Part shown: positions 1 through 9,067 of the stretch, piece after piece | Layout of the letters: each line of letters begins with the position of its first letter | Position numbering within the stretch: position 1 is the first letter of the stretch | Assembly (NCBI RefSeq): GCF_003363155.1 | Contig: NZ_QRBE01000001.1 | Coordinates: forward strand, 682,001-746,000 | Source: Dyella monticola | GTDB lineage: Bacteria > Pseudomonadota > Gammaproteobacteria > Xanthomonadales > Rhodanobacteraceae | Direction of reading: 5' to 3' | DNA: 64,000 nt | Translations under genes and position numbers: made by a program | The notes under the pieces: model-generated | What the model saw: only the letters and a program-made list of their open reading frames with translations | What the model was told of the DNA's origin: nothing | Database searches by the model: none

Positions 1-273
1 GCCACCCAAACGATCCGCTGGCCACAACCAACTAAAGACAGAGAGAGTTGATCATGGTTATTCCCGATCATACGGTACGCACGCAGTCGCGTGTCCCCGC
101 CACGCCGTTTTTTGTACTGCTTCACCGCCTCGCCTACGGCGCGGCGTCGGGCCACTCAGGGCTTTCGTAGAAACGGAATCGGATCCTTCCGCTTTTACGT
201 GCAGGGTTTTTCCTGCATTGCCCTTCACGCCACGCGCAATACGTGGCGTGACTTAACGACATGGAGTGAGCCC
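1..273 (+). other. Upstream region with two hairpins and a possible 38-residue ORF
   Basis: No convincing long gene. An ATG at 54, preceded by a purine-rich GAGAGAG, opens a 38-codon frame ending in TAG at 170; nothing in it resembles a known protein, so it is not called as a gene. Two inverted repeats follow just before the next gene: TGCAGG/CCTGCA at 200-217 and CACGCCACG/CGTGGCGTG at 226-250 (9 bp stem, 7 nt loop). They lie 24 nt or more ahead of the start codon at 274 and could be a structured mRNA leader or a small terminator; neither has a clear U-run. Confidence 0.3.
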
Positions 274-540
274 ATGAATAACGTGCATGACTTGATTAAC
301 CCGCCAGGCTATCTGCTGTCCCAGAACGGCTATGAAGATCTGCAAACGATCCGCGACAAACTTCAGCTTATGGGCCAGCTTGCGGGTACTGCATCGACAC
401 CGGGTGACAGCAAGGCCGTTCTACTGTTGCCGCGTGTGTTGATCGGCGAGTTTTTTATCGATTTGAGTGTGCAGCTCAGCCGCGTTTTGGATGCGGTGGA
501 GTATTACGCGGAGCATGTAAATCGGGTGCCGCCGCACTGA
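274..540 (+). CDS. XAC0095-like small protein, 88 aa
   Basis: An 88-residue protein of unknown function. The opening GYLLSQNGYEDLQTIRDKL, followed by a second hydrophobic helix and a final helix with VLDAVEYYAEHV, fits the small helical XAC0095 family of Xanthomonadales as I remember it; no catalytic motif is visible. The ATG at 274 follows GGAGTGAGCCC, a good ribosome binding site; a longer frame from 91 reads through low-quality leader sequence and is not used. It has no signal peptide and no obvious operon partner. The family name is from memory of the motif pattern and should be taken as tentative. Confidence 0.6.
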   Translation: MNNVHDLINPPGYLLSQNGYEDLQTIRDKLQLMGQLAGTASTPGDSKAVLLLPRVLIGEFFIDLSVQLSRVLDAVEYYAEHVNRVPPH

Positions 541-1022
541 CTGCCGTTCATCGCGCTTGCGTCAACGTGGGCTCCGCTGTGAATGTCGACATCAACGGCA
601 TGACCTGCACGGTGGCCTATGTGAAGGCCCATCAGCCGGGGCGTCGCAGGCAATTGTGAACAGTAGTGGGCAGGCCCCGTAGCCACGGCCGAGGGTGTGG
701 GTGTCCGGGAATCAGCCCACCGATGCGATTTGGTTTGTCACACCAGGCCCTAAAGATATCCCTGCACCGGCCGATTTAGCCGGAAATTCGAAATAGTTGG
801 CCGCGATGGCATCGTGAGGGCATCTTTCGCGCACCGTTGGTCCAGCCTTTGCATGTAAAAAGTGGTAGCAAAAGGCCGCTGGGCAGCCAGGAAGGGGGCG
901 TATGGCTTGCCGGTGTGATTCGCAAACGGTCGCCCACGGCCGAATAAGGACGTTGCGTAAACCCTTGCGTCAATAAATTGCGATCAACCATCTTGGGTTG
1001 GCAGCGAGCGTGGTCCCATTCG
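541..1022. other. 482 bp without a confident gene
   Basis: No gene is supported here. A plus-strand frame ending in TGA at 657-659 reads VNVGSAVNVDINGMTC and so on, but has only GTG starts (567, 579) and no ribosome binding site; it might be a remnant. Overlapping minus-strand frames (504-686, 776-991) have no recognisable protein character. The promoter of the downstream diguanylate cyclase gene must lie here, but no good -35/-10 pair was found by eye. Confidence 0.3.
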
Positions 1023-2276
1023 ATGTCCTGGAAAGAGTTCCCTGATCTGCTAGCCGTAGGGTTGCTGATCTACGCGTTTGTGTCGGTTTCGCGGCCCGCT
1101 GGCGGTTTGACCACTCGCTTATGGTTGGCGGGTTGGATTTGTATTGAGCTGCATTTCGCGGCCTATTCGTTTCTCGACGTGTCCGGCACCGGTGGCCTGA
1201 TCGCAGATATTTTCGGCACGGCCGCGCTGACCTGGTGCGCGGAACTGTTCGGTTGGTCCATGGACCCTCTGCCGCAGCGCTGGGGCAGCCGGCTGCTGTT
1301 TTGGGCCATGTCGGCGGTCTATACCCTGTACATCACGTTGGCGTCGCTGACGTCCGTGCCGCACTGGGTCATGGTGATGGCGGCAAGCCTTTTTGCGTGT
1401 GTGCCGCTTGCCATTGTCATGGCAACCCCGCACAGGCAACGGCCGGGAAGCCGGTGGATTGCGGTGGGGCTGAATGTCGCGCTGGCGGCGGCGTTGCTGC
1501 GCTGGCAGTTTTCCGCGCACGGCCCCGATCTGATGGTGGTCATGCCGTTGTTTGTCGTTTATTTCACCTGCTGCCTGCAGTTTGCCTTTTCGAAGCAGCG
1601 GCGGACGGGTGGTTTCGTGGTGACGTTGCTGGGCTTGCTGGCATGGTCGCTGGTGTTTCCGCTCGGCCTGACGTTCGATGTGTTTTTCCCGACCGTGCAA
1701 GTGGGTGCGGAGGTATGGAACCTGCCCAAGTATCTGGTTGCCGTGGGCATGATCCTGTTGCTGCTGGAAGGCCAGCTGAAACGGAACCAGCACCTTGCGC
1801 ATCATGATGCGTTGACGGGGTTGCCTAATCGCCGCTTGTTTCAGGACCGCATCAACGGTGCGCTGGAGCGTGCGCGCCAGCGACAGGCGCGCATGGCGAT
1901 GCTCGCCATCGATCTGGATGGCTTCAAACAGGTGAACGATACCTTGGGCCACCATGCCGGCGATGAAGTGCTGCGGCATGTGGCGCGCCTTTTCACCGCA
2001 CGCCTGCGACGCATCGATACGCTCGCCCGCACGGGTGGCGATGAGTTCTCGGTGGTGCTCGAAGGGCCCATCACGCGCCATGAGGCCACGCGGGTGGCTG
2101 GTGTGCTCAGGCAATTGCTGGAGACGCCGTTGTCGGCGTCGGGGCAGAACATCCAGATTGGCGCGAGCATTGGGCTGGCCATGTTTCCGGACGATGCCCA
2201 GACGCTGGATGATTTGTGCATCCTTGCCGACGAACGGATGTATGAGGCCAAGCGCAGCGGTAGCGGCAGCGTATAG
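1023..2276 (+). CDS. Membrane-bound diguanylate cyclase (GGDEF)
   Basis: Predicted to condense two GTP into cyclic-di-GMP at the inner membrane. The first ~250 residues are hydrophobic, with about seven or eight transmembrane segments. The C-terminal GGDEF domain begins at HHDALTGLPNRR and carries an intact TGGDEF active site (G338-F342) plus the upstream DLDGFKQVNDTLGH metal/substrate segment. An RRID sequence (RxxD) sits exactly five residues before GGDEF, so the allosteric product-inhibition I-site is present. The ATG at 1023 was chosen; a TTG at 978 would add 15 residues. The input sensed by the membrane region is unknown; it is not one of the sensor domains I recognise. Confidence 0.9.
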   Translation: MSWKEFPDLLAVGLLIYAFVSVSRPAGGLTTRLWLAGWICIELHFAAYSFLDVSGTGGLIADIFGTAALTWCAELFGWSMDPLPQRWGSRLLFWAMSAVYTLYITLASLTSVPHWVMVMAASLFACVPLAIVMATPHRQRPGSRWIAVGLNVALAAALLRWQFSAHGPDLMVVMPLFVVYFTCCLQFAFSKQRRTGGFVVTLLGLLAWSLVFPLGLTFDVFFPTVQVGAEVWNLPKYLVAVGMILLLLEGQLKRNQHLAHHDALTGLPNRRLFQDRINGALERARQRQARMAMLAIDLDGFKQVNDTLGHHAGDEVLRHVARLFTARLRRIDTLARTGGDEFSVVLEGPITRHEATRVAGVLRQLLETPLSASGQNIQIGASIGLAMFPDDAQTLDDLCILADERMYEAKRSGSGSV

Positions 2277-2389
2277 GCCATTTGACCGGTCGTCGCAGGT
2301 ACTGAGCAAGCAGGCGAGGGCGCTTCCCACATCGCGCCCGGTACGGATTTTTGGCTACTATCGGCTCTTCACGTGCCACGCCTGTCACC

Positions 2390-3961
2390 ATGAGCTCCCT
2401 GCCTGATCTTCAAGCAAGATTGATCCACGCCTTCAACCGCAACGATTGGCCGAGCGTGTTGCAATTGGCCGCACAGGTGCAGCTCTTGGTGCCGCGGGAG
2501 AGCATGGCGCCATTCATGGCCGGCGTGGCGCACATGCAGCTTGGGCAACTGCCGCACGCGGTAACGATGTTGCGCACGGCCACACAGCTTGAACCTAACC
2601 GCGCCGATTTCGCCGCGAACTATGCCAAGGCCCTTTCGCTCACGCGGCAAATGCAGGAGGCGCAGCAGGCGGCGGAGCGTGCGCTGGCGCTGGGGCCCGC
2701 CGATCCCATGACGTTCGAAATTCTGGGTGTCGTTTTCAGTCAGTCACACGCGCACGCCCGTGCGCTGGAGATGTTCCGCCGCCTGGTCACCATGGTGCCC
2801 AATCACCCGCCTGCGCATTTCTACTTGGCGTTTGCGCTGATCGCGATGGGTGACATGGATGCGGCCGAGAAGGAGCTGGAAGCATGCGTTCGCCTCGATC
2901 CGAACTACGGCATGGCACATTTGAAACTGGCGGGACTTCGCAAGCAGACGGCGGAACGCAACCATGTGGAGCGGCTGAAGGCCTTGCTCGTTCGCTATGC
3001 GAACCATCCCGGCGCGCAGCTCTATATGAACATGGCGCTGGCCAAGGAGTATGACGACCTTGGCCAATATGCCTCCGCCTTCGAACATTTCCGCCGTGGC
3101 AAGGCGGTAGGCAAGGAGCGGCGCGTTCGATCGATGGAGCGTGATGACGGTATTTTTCAGCGCTTGATAAGCAGTTTTTCGCAAGCGCCAGTGGCGTCGG
3201 GCGATCCGGGCGATGCACCCATTTTTATCATCGGCATGCCGCGCACGGGCACCACGTTGTTGGATCGCATTCTTTCAAGTCATCCGGACGTGTATTCGGC
3301 GGGCGAGCTGGTTGAGTTTCCCGCTACGCTGCAACGCGTCTATGGCGGCAACACGCCGTTGTTGCTCGATCCGCAGTTGCCTGCGCGCGTAGCGCAGCTC
3401 GACTGGCGCAAACTGGGCGGGGATTACCTCGCTGTTACCCAACCGCACGCCGTGCATGCGCGGCATTTCATCGACAAGATGCCGCATAACTTTCTCTATG
3501 CGGGCTTTATCGCCAGCGCGCTGCCGAACGCGAAAATCGTCTGCCTGCGCCGCCATCCGCTGGATACCTGCTTGGGCAATTTCCGGCATCTGTTCGAGCA
3601 GGAAACCTCTTATTACGACTATTCGTTCGACATCATGGATGCGGGTCGCTACTACATCGGTTTCGAACGCCTGATGGCGCATTGGAGCCGCGTGTTTCCC
3701 GGCCGCATCTTCGACGTGCAGTACGAAAAACTGGTGACCGCGCAAGAGGAGACCGTTCGCGGTTTGCTCGCCTTCTGCGGGTTGCCGTGGAACGATGCGT
3801 GCCTGCAATCGGAACGCAATGCCGCGCCGGTCAATACGCCTTTGGCGTGGCAGGTGCGTTCACCGGTGAATGCAAGCGCTGTTGGTCGCTGGAAACACTA
3901 CGCCGCTGAGCTTGCGCCGCTGCAAGATCTGTTGCGCAACGCAGGTATTGCGGCCGACTAA
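2390..3961 (+). CDS. TPR-containing sulfotransferase family protein
   Basis: A 523-residue two-domain protein. The N-terminal half (about 1-230) is a series of tetratricopeptide repeats, for example ADPMTFEILGVVFSQSHAHA and PAHFYLAFALIAMGDMDAAE. The C-terminal half is a PAPS-type sulfotransferase: the 5'-phosphosulfate loop FIIGMPRTGTTLLDRIL is followed by a 3'-phosphate-binding region LRRHPLDTCLGNF. TPR-sulfotransferases of this type are widespread in proteobacteria, and their substrates (peptide tyrosine, lipid or sugar) are mostly unknown. The ATG at 2390 (MSSLPDLQ) is preferred over an in-frame TTG at 2351. It stands alone, facing a convergent nuclease gene. Confidence 0.88.
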   Translation: MSSLPDLQARLIHAFNRNDWPSVLQLAAQVQLLVPRESMAPFMAGVAHMQLGQLPHAVTMLRTATQLEPNRADFAANYAKALSLTRQMQEAQQAAERALALGPADPMTFEILGVVFSQSHAHARALEMFRRLVTMVPNHPPAHFYLAFALIAMGDMDAAEKELEACVRLDPNYGMAHLKLAGLRKQTAERNHVERLKALLVRYANHPGAQLYMNMALAKEYDDLGQYASAFEHFRRGKAVGKERRVRSMERDDGIFQRLISSFSQAPVASGDPGDAPIFIIGMPRTGTTLLDRILSSHPDVYSAGELVEFPATLQRVYGGNTPLLLDPQLPARVAQLDWRKLGGDYLAVTQPHAVHARHFIDKMPHNFLYAGFIASALPNAKIVCLRRHPLDTCLGNFRHLFEQETSYYDYSFDIMDAGRYYIGFERLMAHWSRVFPGRIFDVQYEKLVTAQEETVRGLLAFCGLPWNDACLQSERNAAPVNTPLAWQVRSPVNASAVGRWKHYAAELAPLQDLLRNAGIAAD

Positions 3962-4058
3962 GAGCTAATTGGCTGCCGCAGGCCGGGCGTGCGATCAACC
4001 GTCGCAGTCCATGGGTGTAACTACAACAGCGCTGACAACAGGCCGTGATGGACGCGCA

Positions 4059-4712
4059 TCACTTGCGCGTGATTGCCTGACACTCGCGCACCATGTTGAA
4101 CAAGGTAGGCCCGGAGACCAGCTCGATCTGCTTGCCTTGCACGAAGCGTTGCGCATCGTCGGTGAAGTGGCCGATGGCGACGATCTTTACCGCATCGGCG
4201 CCATGATGCATCTGCAGGCCGTACATCTCGCGCACGATCCGCACATCGACCAGCTTGGTGCGCCATTGTTTGCATTGCACCAGCGTGGTGGTGCCGTCCC
4301 TATGCAGAATCAGGTCGACGCCGCCGTCGGCGCCGCCCAAGCCAATCTCGCGCACTTTGTAACCCTGGCGCCGAAACGCTTCACCCACCAGCATTTCGAA
4401 TTCGCGCCAGTCCATGGCGCTCAGGCTGCGCAGCCCAGTCTGGGAAGCCAGCAGGCGTCGCCGTCGGCGGCCATCCATAAAGGAAACCAGCGCGGCGAGC
4501 CAGCAGGCGATCAACAGCAGCCAGGCGACAGGGGCGTAAGCGCCGTCGTCCAGCGAGTTTCCCAGTGCCTGGCCGATCGGACCACCGAAGGTGGTCATGC
4601 ACCAGCCCAGGCCGTAGCGCATGGCAACGTAGCCCGTTGCGCCAAGGACGATGCCGGCTTGCCAGGGCAGCTTGGAAACCATTTCGATGCCGCTGTCTTT
4701 GCGCCTTCCCAC
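4059..4712 (-). CDS. Membrane-anchored Mrr-like restriction endonuclease-fold protein
   Basis: A 217-residue protein with two N-terminal hydrophobic helices (about 17-35 and 60-78), a basic stretch GRRRRRLL, then a PD-(D/E)xK nuclease domain of the Mrr_cat type. Catalytic signature: a helix with FEMLVGEAFRRQGY, then GGADGGVDLIL supplying the Asp, and TLVQCKQW supplying the QxK half. Such membrane-bound Mrr-like proteins are common and their DNA target is not known; there is no methyltransferase partner here, so a classical restriction system is unlikely. Start is GTG at 4712 behind GGGAGGGGG. A degenerate paralogue lies at 34674-35348. Confidence 0.85.
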   Translation of the reverse strand: MGRRKDSGIEMVSKLPWQAGIVLGATGYVAMRYGLGWCMTTFGGPIGQALGNSLDDGAYAPVAWLLLIACWLAALVSFMDGRRRRRLLASQTGLRSLSAMDWREFEMLVGEAFRRQGYKVREIGLGGADGGVDLILHRDGTTTLVQCKQWRTKLVDVRIVREMYGLQMHHGADAVKIVAIGHFTDDAQRFVQGKQIELVSGPTLFNMVRECQAITRK

Positions 4713-5002
4713 CGCCCCCTCCCGAGCACTTGCTTTTTATTGGAATGATCCAGACGACTCGCGGGTGCGGTCTATCGAACCCAAAGCAGGAATTGAGCCA
4801 ACGAATCCCCCGTGCGAAGGTGTAGGCGACGTGATGGCCCAAGCGGAGAAGGCATGTCGATAGTGCCCGGAAGTGGTTGTTTTGCTTTGCGCCCTAAAAC
4901 TCCGTTCGAGATTGAAGCTGCGCATGGGAGCGGCTTTGACGACGTTGTCACGTGACTGCCAGCGTCACTCCTGACGCAATGCGTAACAACGCGGCGATGG
5001 GC

Positions 5003-5512
5003 TCATGCGGCAAGCGGCCGGCGAAAACGAATTTCGTCCACATCGATGCCCCATATGCGATCCGTTCGGGCAAGGCCATCGGGCGACCAGCCATCGGCCC
5101 GATACAGGCGTGCGGCGCGGGTATTGCCGTTGAGTAACCATAAAACGGCATGTCGAAAACCCAGTTCGACCAGACGCTGACGTGCCGCGGCAAGCAAGGC
5201 TGTACCCACGCCACGTCCCCACGCATCGGGATCCACGTAGAGTGCGCACAGTTCGCCGTGATCAGTGATATCGCTATCACGCGCTGGTGCGATGGTGGCA
5301 AACCCACGAATGGCATCGTTTTCCACCGCCACTAGTGTCATGGGGCGGCGCGTATCGTTGGTCGCGAAGTCGTAGCGCAGGGCGCGTTCTTCCGGGCGAA
5401 GTTGCGCAAGATATTCGCCAGAAAGCAGATGGCGATAACCCACCTGCCAGGCGCGCACGTGCACACGCGCCACGGCCAGGGCGTCCTCGGGTTCGGCGGC
5501 TCTGAGCAACAT
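5003..5512 (-). CDS. GNAT family N-acetyltransferase
   Basis: A 169-residue single-domain acetyltransferase. The acetyl-CoA binding motif A is clear: ELCALYVDPDAWGRGVGTALL (the R/Q-x-x-G-x-G/A loop is WGRGVG). The N-terminus MLLRAAEPEDALAVARVH and the region after motif A, GFRHAVLWLLNGNTRAARLY, are typical of the RimI-like GNAT fold. The substrate cannot be told from sequence. It lies 35 bp downstream of the dehydroquinase-like gene on the same strand, so the two are probably co-transcribed. Confidence 0.88.
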   Translation of the reverse strand: MLLRAAEPEDALAVARVHVRAWQVGYRHLLSGEYLAQLRPEERALRYDFATNDTRRPMTLVAVENDAIRGFATIAPARDSDITDHGELCALYVDPDAWGRGVGTALLAAARQRLVELGFRHAVLWLLNGNTRAARLYRADGWSPDGLARTDRIWGIDVDEIRFRRPLAA

Positions 5513-5547
5513 GCGGCCAGTCTGGCACGCTTCGGCGCAACGCGCGA

Positions 5548-5964
5548 TCAGGCACTGAGTTGCTTGAGCGCAATACCCAACGCAATGCGATAGCTGCTGG
5601 GAACATCCCCATTGATGACAACCGTCGCCAGCGGCCCGTGATGCGACGCGCCGCCGGCTTCCATCGAGGCGTCGCCATCTTGCACTTCGATATACGGCAT
5701 ATGCAATGCATCGAGTGCATCGTTGAGGCCCGCTTCCGGATGAAGCTGTGATTGGTGTGCGAGCGTGCCTGGGGCGAGCAACATGAACTCCGTGCGGGGT
5801 GCGCGCGCCGTGCGCACGCGCGCGACAAACTCACGCAATCCCATGCATGTGCAAATCTCCACCGTACGCCCCGCCGCCAGGGCCAGCTGCTTCAGGCTGC
5901 CCAGCAGTTCACGGCTGAGCGAAGGGGCTTCAGCGCAAGGGCCCTGCACGATCATGATAGTCAC
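5548..5964 (-). CDS. Degenerate type II 3-dehydroquinate dehydratase-like protein
   Basis: The order of motifs recalls AroQ (type II dehydroquinase): an N-terminal strand IMIVQGP (AroQ: LNGPNLN), a central LLAPGTLAH (AroQ: INPGAxTH), then PYIEVQDGD (AroQ: PxIEVHLSN) and a final VVINGDVPSSYRIALGIAL (AroQ: IxGxGxxGYxLAL). The flexible loop with the catalytic Arg and Tyr is missing, the substrate Asn is replaced and the catalytic His of EVH is Gln, so dehydratase activity is not expected. Starts are GTG at 5964 (chosen, just before the first strand) or GTG at 6000. A true aroQ would have to be elsewhere. The assignment to this fold is my inference from motif order. Confidence 0.6.
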   Translation of the reverse strand: MTIMIVQGPCAEAPSLSRELLGSLKQLALAAGRTVEICTCMGLREFVARVRTARAPRTEFMLLAPGTLAHQSQLHPEAGLNDALDALHMPYIEVQDGDASMEAGGASHHGPLATVVINGDVPSSYRIALGIALKQLSA

Positions 5965-6146
5965 GGTAACGCACCCATATCGTCGTTTCGCGGATGGCAC
6001 ATCTTCGCGCCAGGCCGGGTAAAGGGGCTATATGCGTCAGCGCGCATGCGCGTAAATTTTCCGCAACGTGCGCAGCGTTGCCCCAGCACTCGTAAACGGT
6101 TCGGCGTTGCGGCAAGATGCCGCCTTCACCAGGAAGGGGGTTGTTC

Positions 6147-7064
6147 ATGCTTAATCTGCCGCCTAAGGATCCGCGCGCGTTTCTTGCCAACTTTCGTTTT
6201 GGTGGGCTGTTGATCGCGCTTATCGTGGTTATCTTTCTATTGAACGGCATCTTTGTCGTATCGCCCAGCGAAGAGGCCGGCACGCGATGGATGGGCGGCA
6301 CGCCGATGACCTCTACGCCGCTTACCACCGGTGTGCACTTCAGGGTGCCGTTTTTCGAAACGGTCGATCGCCTGCAAACGAGCCGGTCGGTTTATACGTT
6401 GAACGGGCTGGATGTCTATACCAACGACAACCAGAAGGTCACCATCGACGTCAGCCTGATCTATCAGATACCCACGTCCGCGGTGATGAACCTGCTCTAT
6501 CACGTGGGGCGCGCCGGCTCGGTGGATGTCGAGTCCACCATTCTGCCGGTGGTGCGCGATCGTGCACTGGCGGCGTTCGCCCAATACAACACGCTCACCA
6601 TTTCCGATCAGCGCGCGCAAATCACGGCGCAGATGCGCAAGGACATCAGCGAGGCATTGCAGCGCCTGTTTGGCGTCAACGTGATCGATGTGCAGCTGGT
6701 GGGGATTCATTACTCGCCGGTTTTCGATCAATCCATCGAAGAAGCCGTGCGCGCGAAGAACCTGGCGGTGCAGGCTGAAAACACGGTGGCGCAGAAACGC
6801 TTCGAAGGTGAGCAGAAAACCGTTACCGCTCACGCGGAGGCCACCGCTGCTGTGGAACGCGCCAATGGTGAAGCGCAGGCGACGGTATTGCAGGCGCAAG
6901 CGCAGGCCAAGGCCATCGAAACCGTCGGCGACGCGCTCAAGAACAACCCCGAATACACGCGCTTCTATGGTTTGCAGCATTGGAACGGGATCCTTCCGCA
7001 GGTCGTGGGTGCCGGCTCCATTCCCATGATTGATCTGAACAAAGGCCAGGAAGCCACCAAGTGA
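6147..7064 (+). CDS. Prohibitin/SPFH (band 7) family membrane protein
   Basis: A 305-residue protein anchored by one N-terminal transmembrane helix (LLIALIVVIFLLNGIFVV), followed by an SPFH domain (VSPSEEAGTRWMGG ... TTGVHFRVPF ... VTIDVSLIYQIP) and an Ala/Glu/Gln-rich helical region (about 215-265) that would form the coiled coil of prohibitin rings. Proteins of this kind form large oligomers in the membrane and often modulate proteases such as FtsH, but no protease gene is adjacent. The start at 6147 was chosen because AGGAAGGGGG lies 6 nt upstream; an ATG at 6117 has no such site. Transcribed alone and followed by a hairpin. Confidence 0.88.
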   Translation: MLNLPPKDPRAFLANFRFGGLLIALIVVIFLLNGIFVVSPSEEAGTRWMGGTPMTSTPLTTGVHFRVPFFETVDRLQTSRSVYTLNGLDVYTNDNQKVTIDVSLIYQIPTSAVMNLLYHVGRAGSVDVESTILPVVRDRALAAFAQYNTLTISDQRAQITAQMRKDISEALQRLFGVNVIDVQLVGIHYSPVFDQSIEEAVRAKNLAVQAENTVAQKRFEGEQKTVTAHAEATAAVERANGEAQATVLQAQAQAKAIETVGDALKNNPEYTRFYGLQHWNGILPQVVGAGSIPMIDLNKGQEATK

Positions 7065-7077
7065 TGTGATCAGTCAT

Positions 7078-7107
7078 GCGCGAACCGATCTCGCGATCGG
7101 TTCGCGC
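7078..7107 (+). terminator. Perfect 12 bp hairpin after the SPFH gene
   Basis: GCGCGAACCGAT/ATCGGTTCGCGC with a 6 nt loop, 13 nt after the stop codon of the SPFH gene. The following TGTCTT is a poor U-run, so termination efficiency is uncertain. Confidence 0.55.
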
Positions 7108-7225
7108 TGTCTTCAGAGGTTGCAGGCGGATGCTTGGAAGCGATATGCCGCCGTGACCGAGGCGATGCCTGTGGACCGATTCACGTCGGCGGCTGGTGCT
7201 TCTGCGTGCCGCATGAACGTAACGC

Positions 7226-9067
7226 TTATTCGGCGCAGGACGGTGTGCTGTCGAGCGCGCTGCCTTGGCCGGTGGCGTGTTTGTGCGTGTTCGACGCAGG
7301 CGTGGTCTCGTTCATGCTGACCACCACGCGATTGCGCCCATCGCGCTTGGCCCGATACAACGCGCCATCCGCCGCCAGAAGCAGGCGCCGAAAGTCGTAG
7401 CCATAGTGTGCGGTGGAGGCAATGCCGAAGCTTGCGGAAATGGCGACATGCTGAAATTCATCGTCGCGCCCGTCCTGGATGGCGGCGCGGATCTGTTCGG
7501 CACGCTCAAGCGCCTGGATCAACGAGCACTCGGGCAGAAGGATGCCAAACTCCTCCCCGCCAATACGGCCGAACACATCGCAGGAATGCAAGTACCTCTG
7601 GCACGTGGTGACGGCACGCTTGAGTACGGTGTCGCCCACAATATGCCCATACGTATCGTTGACGTTCTTGAAGTGATCGAGGTCGATCAGAATAAGGCAG
7701 GCGCCACGTAGCGACTTGGCTGCGTAGCGCAATGTCTGCTCCGCTTCTTCCATAAAATGCTGGCGGTTGAAAATGCCGGTGAGGCCGTCTCGGCGCGCCA
7801 GACGCATGAAACGCAATTGGGAACGCTTGAGACGAAATAGCCAGAAGGCGATCGAAGCCAATACCGTAAGCAGCAGCGCAATATAGAGCCGACCGGTTTC
7901 CACCGCTTTATGGTCCAGCGCCTGTTGCAACTGAAGGATCTGGTTTTGCTTGTTTACCGTATCCAGCTCGACCTTCTTGGCTTCGACCTGTTGCTTGACG
8001 ATTTGATAGGCGAGCGCTTTTTCGCGGACGTCGTCCAGATGTTCCTTGTCGGCGGCCACGTATTTTTCGTGGTAAGCAAGCGCTTGGCGTAGGTCGCCGT
8101 ATTGCCGCTCAATTTCATAGAGCAATTGATAGGCGGTGAGCAGGGGGTCGGTGAGATCGCTCTTGGATGCAATGTCTACCGCCGCTGTTGCATATTTTTG
8201 GGCGAAGGGAATGTTGTTTTTTTTCCAGTAGACCTGCGCCAACAGGACGTTGTATTCCGCGGTCAGCCCGGAATAACCTAGTCCCTTGACCTCCCCATAG
8301 TTTTCCTGCAAGAGGGAAAGCGCGTCATCGAGCTTGTTTTGCTGCATGTCCAGAAAAACCATGTCGCGCCGTATGGTATCGGCCGCCAGTCTTTCTCCGA
8401 TATTCAGACACTGATTTATTGCGCTTTGAAAGGTTTCGTTGGATATTCTGGGCTGCTCGTCATGAAGTTCGGCGTGCAATTTAAGCATGCGGCCGATACA
8501 GCCATATCTGCCTGTCGGAAATTCCTCGACGATCTGGCTGGCGTATTTGCTCGCGAGGTCATATTGACCGGCTTCGACCAATAGCTGCGAGGCTTCACCC
8601 AAGAGAGGGAAGCGCGTCTGTTTGTCGGTAACTTGCGGTAAATCGTCCAAGCCGCGATCGAGGTATTCGAACGCTTCTTGGTAATGATGACCGGCGCCGA
8701 GAACATTGATCAGCGTGGCCGTTGCACGCGTTCTCAAATTATTGTCGGATGATTGTTTAATCACTTCTTCGAGTAGTGACTTAGCTTTCTCGTCTTGACC
8801 GATGTAATCGGCTTGCCAGCCTTCCATGAAGCGCAGGTGCCATTTTTGCGTCTCGGATAGCTCGGCCGTGCGGCTTTCGAGTGTCTCAAGCAGTTTGGCG
8901 AAGCCTGCGTTATCGGAGGTCTTCAGGCTTTCCGCACGCGCCATGAGTTGTGGGATGTCCCCGGATGCCGGCGCAGGTGTGGCGGCCATGGCCACACCCG
9001 CAACCATCACAAGGAGCAGAGACATCACTGCACGATATTTCGGCTGCTTGTGGCCGAGGATAGACAT
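7226..9067 (-). CDS. Periplasmic-TPR, membrane-anchored diguanylate cyclase
   Basis: A 613-residue protein with an N-terminal signal sequence (LLLVMVAGVAMAATP), about 350 residues of TPR-like helical repeats predicted to lie in the periplasm, one transmembrane helix (LYIALLLTVLASIAFWLF, about 388-405) and a cytoplasmic GGDEF domain (RDGLTGIFNRQHF ... GGEEF at 503-507). The active site looks intact. The RxxD inhibition site is absent (HSCD in that position). Its start codon overlaps the stop codon of the precursor-like gene upstream (TAATG), so translation of the two is probably coupled. The TPR part could bind a peptide; that the N-methylated product is its ligand is speculation. The gene is visibly more AT-rich than its neighbours. 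Confidence 0.9.
   Translation of the reverse strand: MSILGHKQPKYRAVMSLLLVMVAGVAMAATPAPASGDIPQLMARAESLKTSDNAGFAKLLETLESRTAELSETQKWHLRFMEGWQADYIGQDEKAKSLLEEVIKQSSDNNLRTRATATLINVLGAGHHYQEAFEYLDRGLDDLPQVTDKQTRFPLLGEASQLLVEAGQYDLASKYASQIVEEFPTGRYGCIGRMLKLHAELHDEQPRISNETFQSAINQCLNIGERLAADTIRRDMVFLDMQQNKLDDALSLLQENYGEVKGLGYSGLTAEYNVLLAQVYWKKNNIPFAQKYATAAVDIASKSDLTDPLLTAYQLLYEIERQYGDLRQALAYHEKYVAADKEHLDDVREKALAYQIVKQQVEAKKVELDTVNKQNQILQLQQALDHKAVETGRLYIALLLTVLASIAFWLFRLKRSQLRFMRLARRDGLTGIFNRQHFMEEAEQTLRYAAKSLRGACLILIDLDHFKNVNDTYGHIVGDTVLKRAVTTCQRYLHSCDVFGRIGGEEFGILLPECSLIQALERAEQIRAAIQDGRDDEFQHVAISASFGIASTAHYGYDFRRLLLAADGALYRAKRDGRNRVVVSMNETTPASNTHKHATGQGSALDSTPSCAE

Noticed and set aside
1119-2330. 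403-codon minus-strand frame across the diguanylate cyclase gene
   Set aside because: Arg/Gln/His-rich composition typical of an antisense frame in GC-rich DNA; the plus strand encodes an intact GGDEF protein.
3969-4748. 259-codon plus-strand frame opposite the Mrr-like gene
   Set aside because: It mirrors the real nuclease gene; the minus-strand protein has membrane helices and a complete PD-(D/E)xK motif, while the plus-strand frame resembles nothing.
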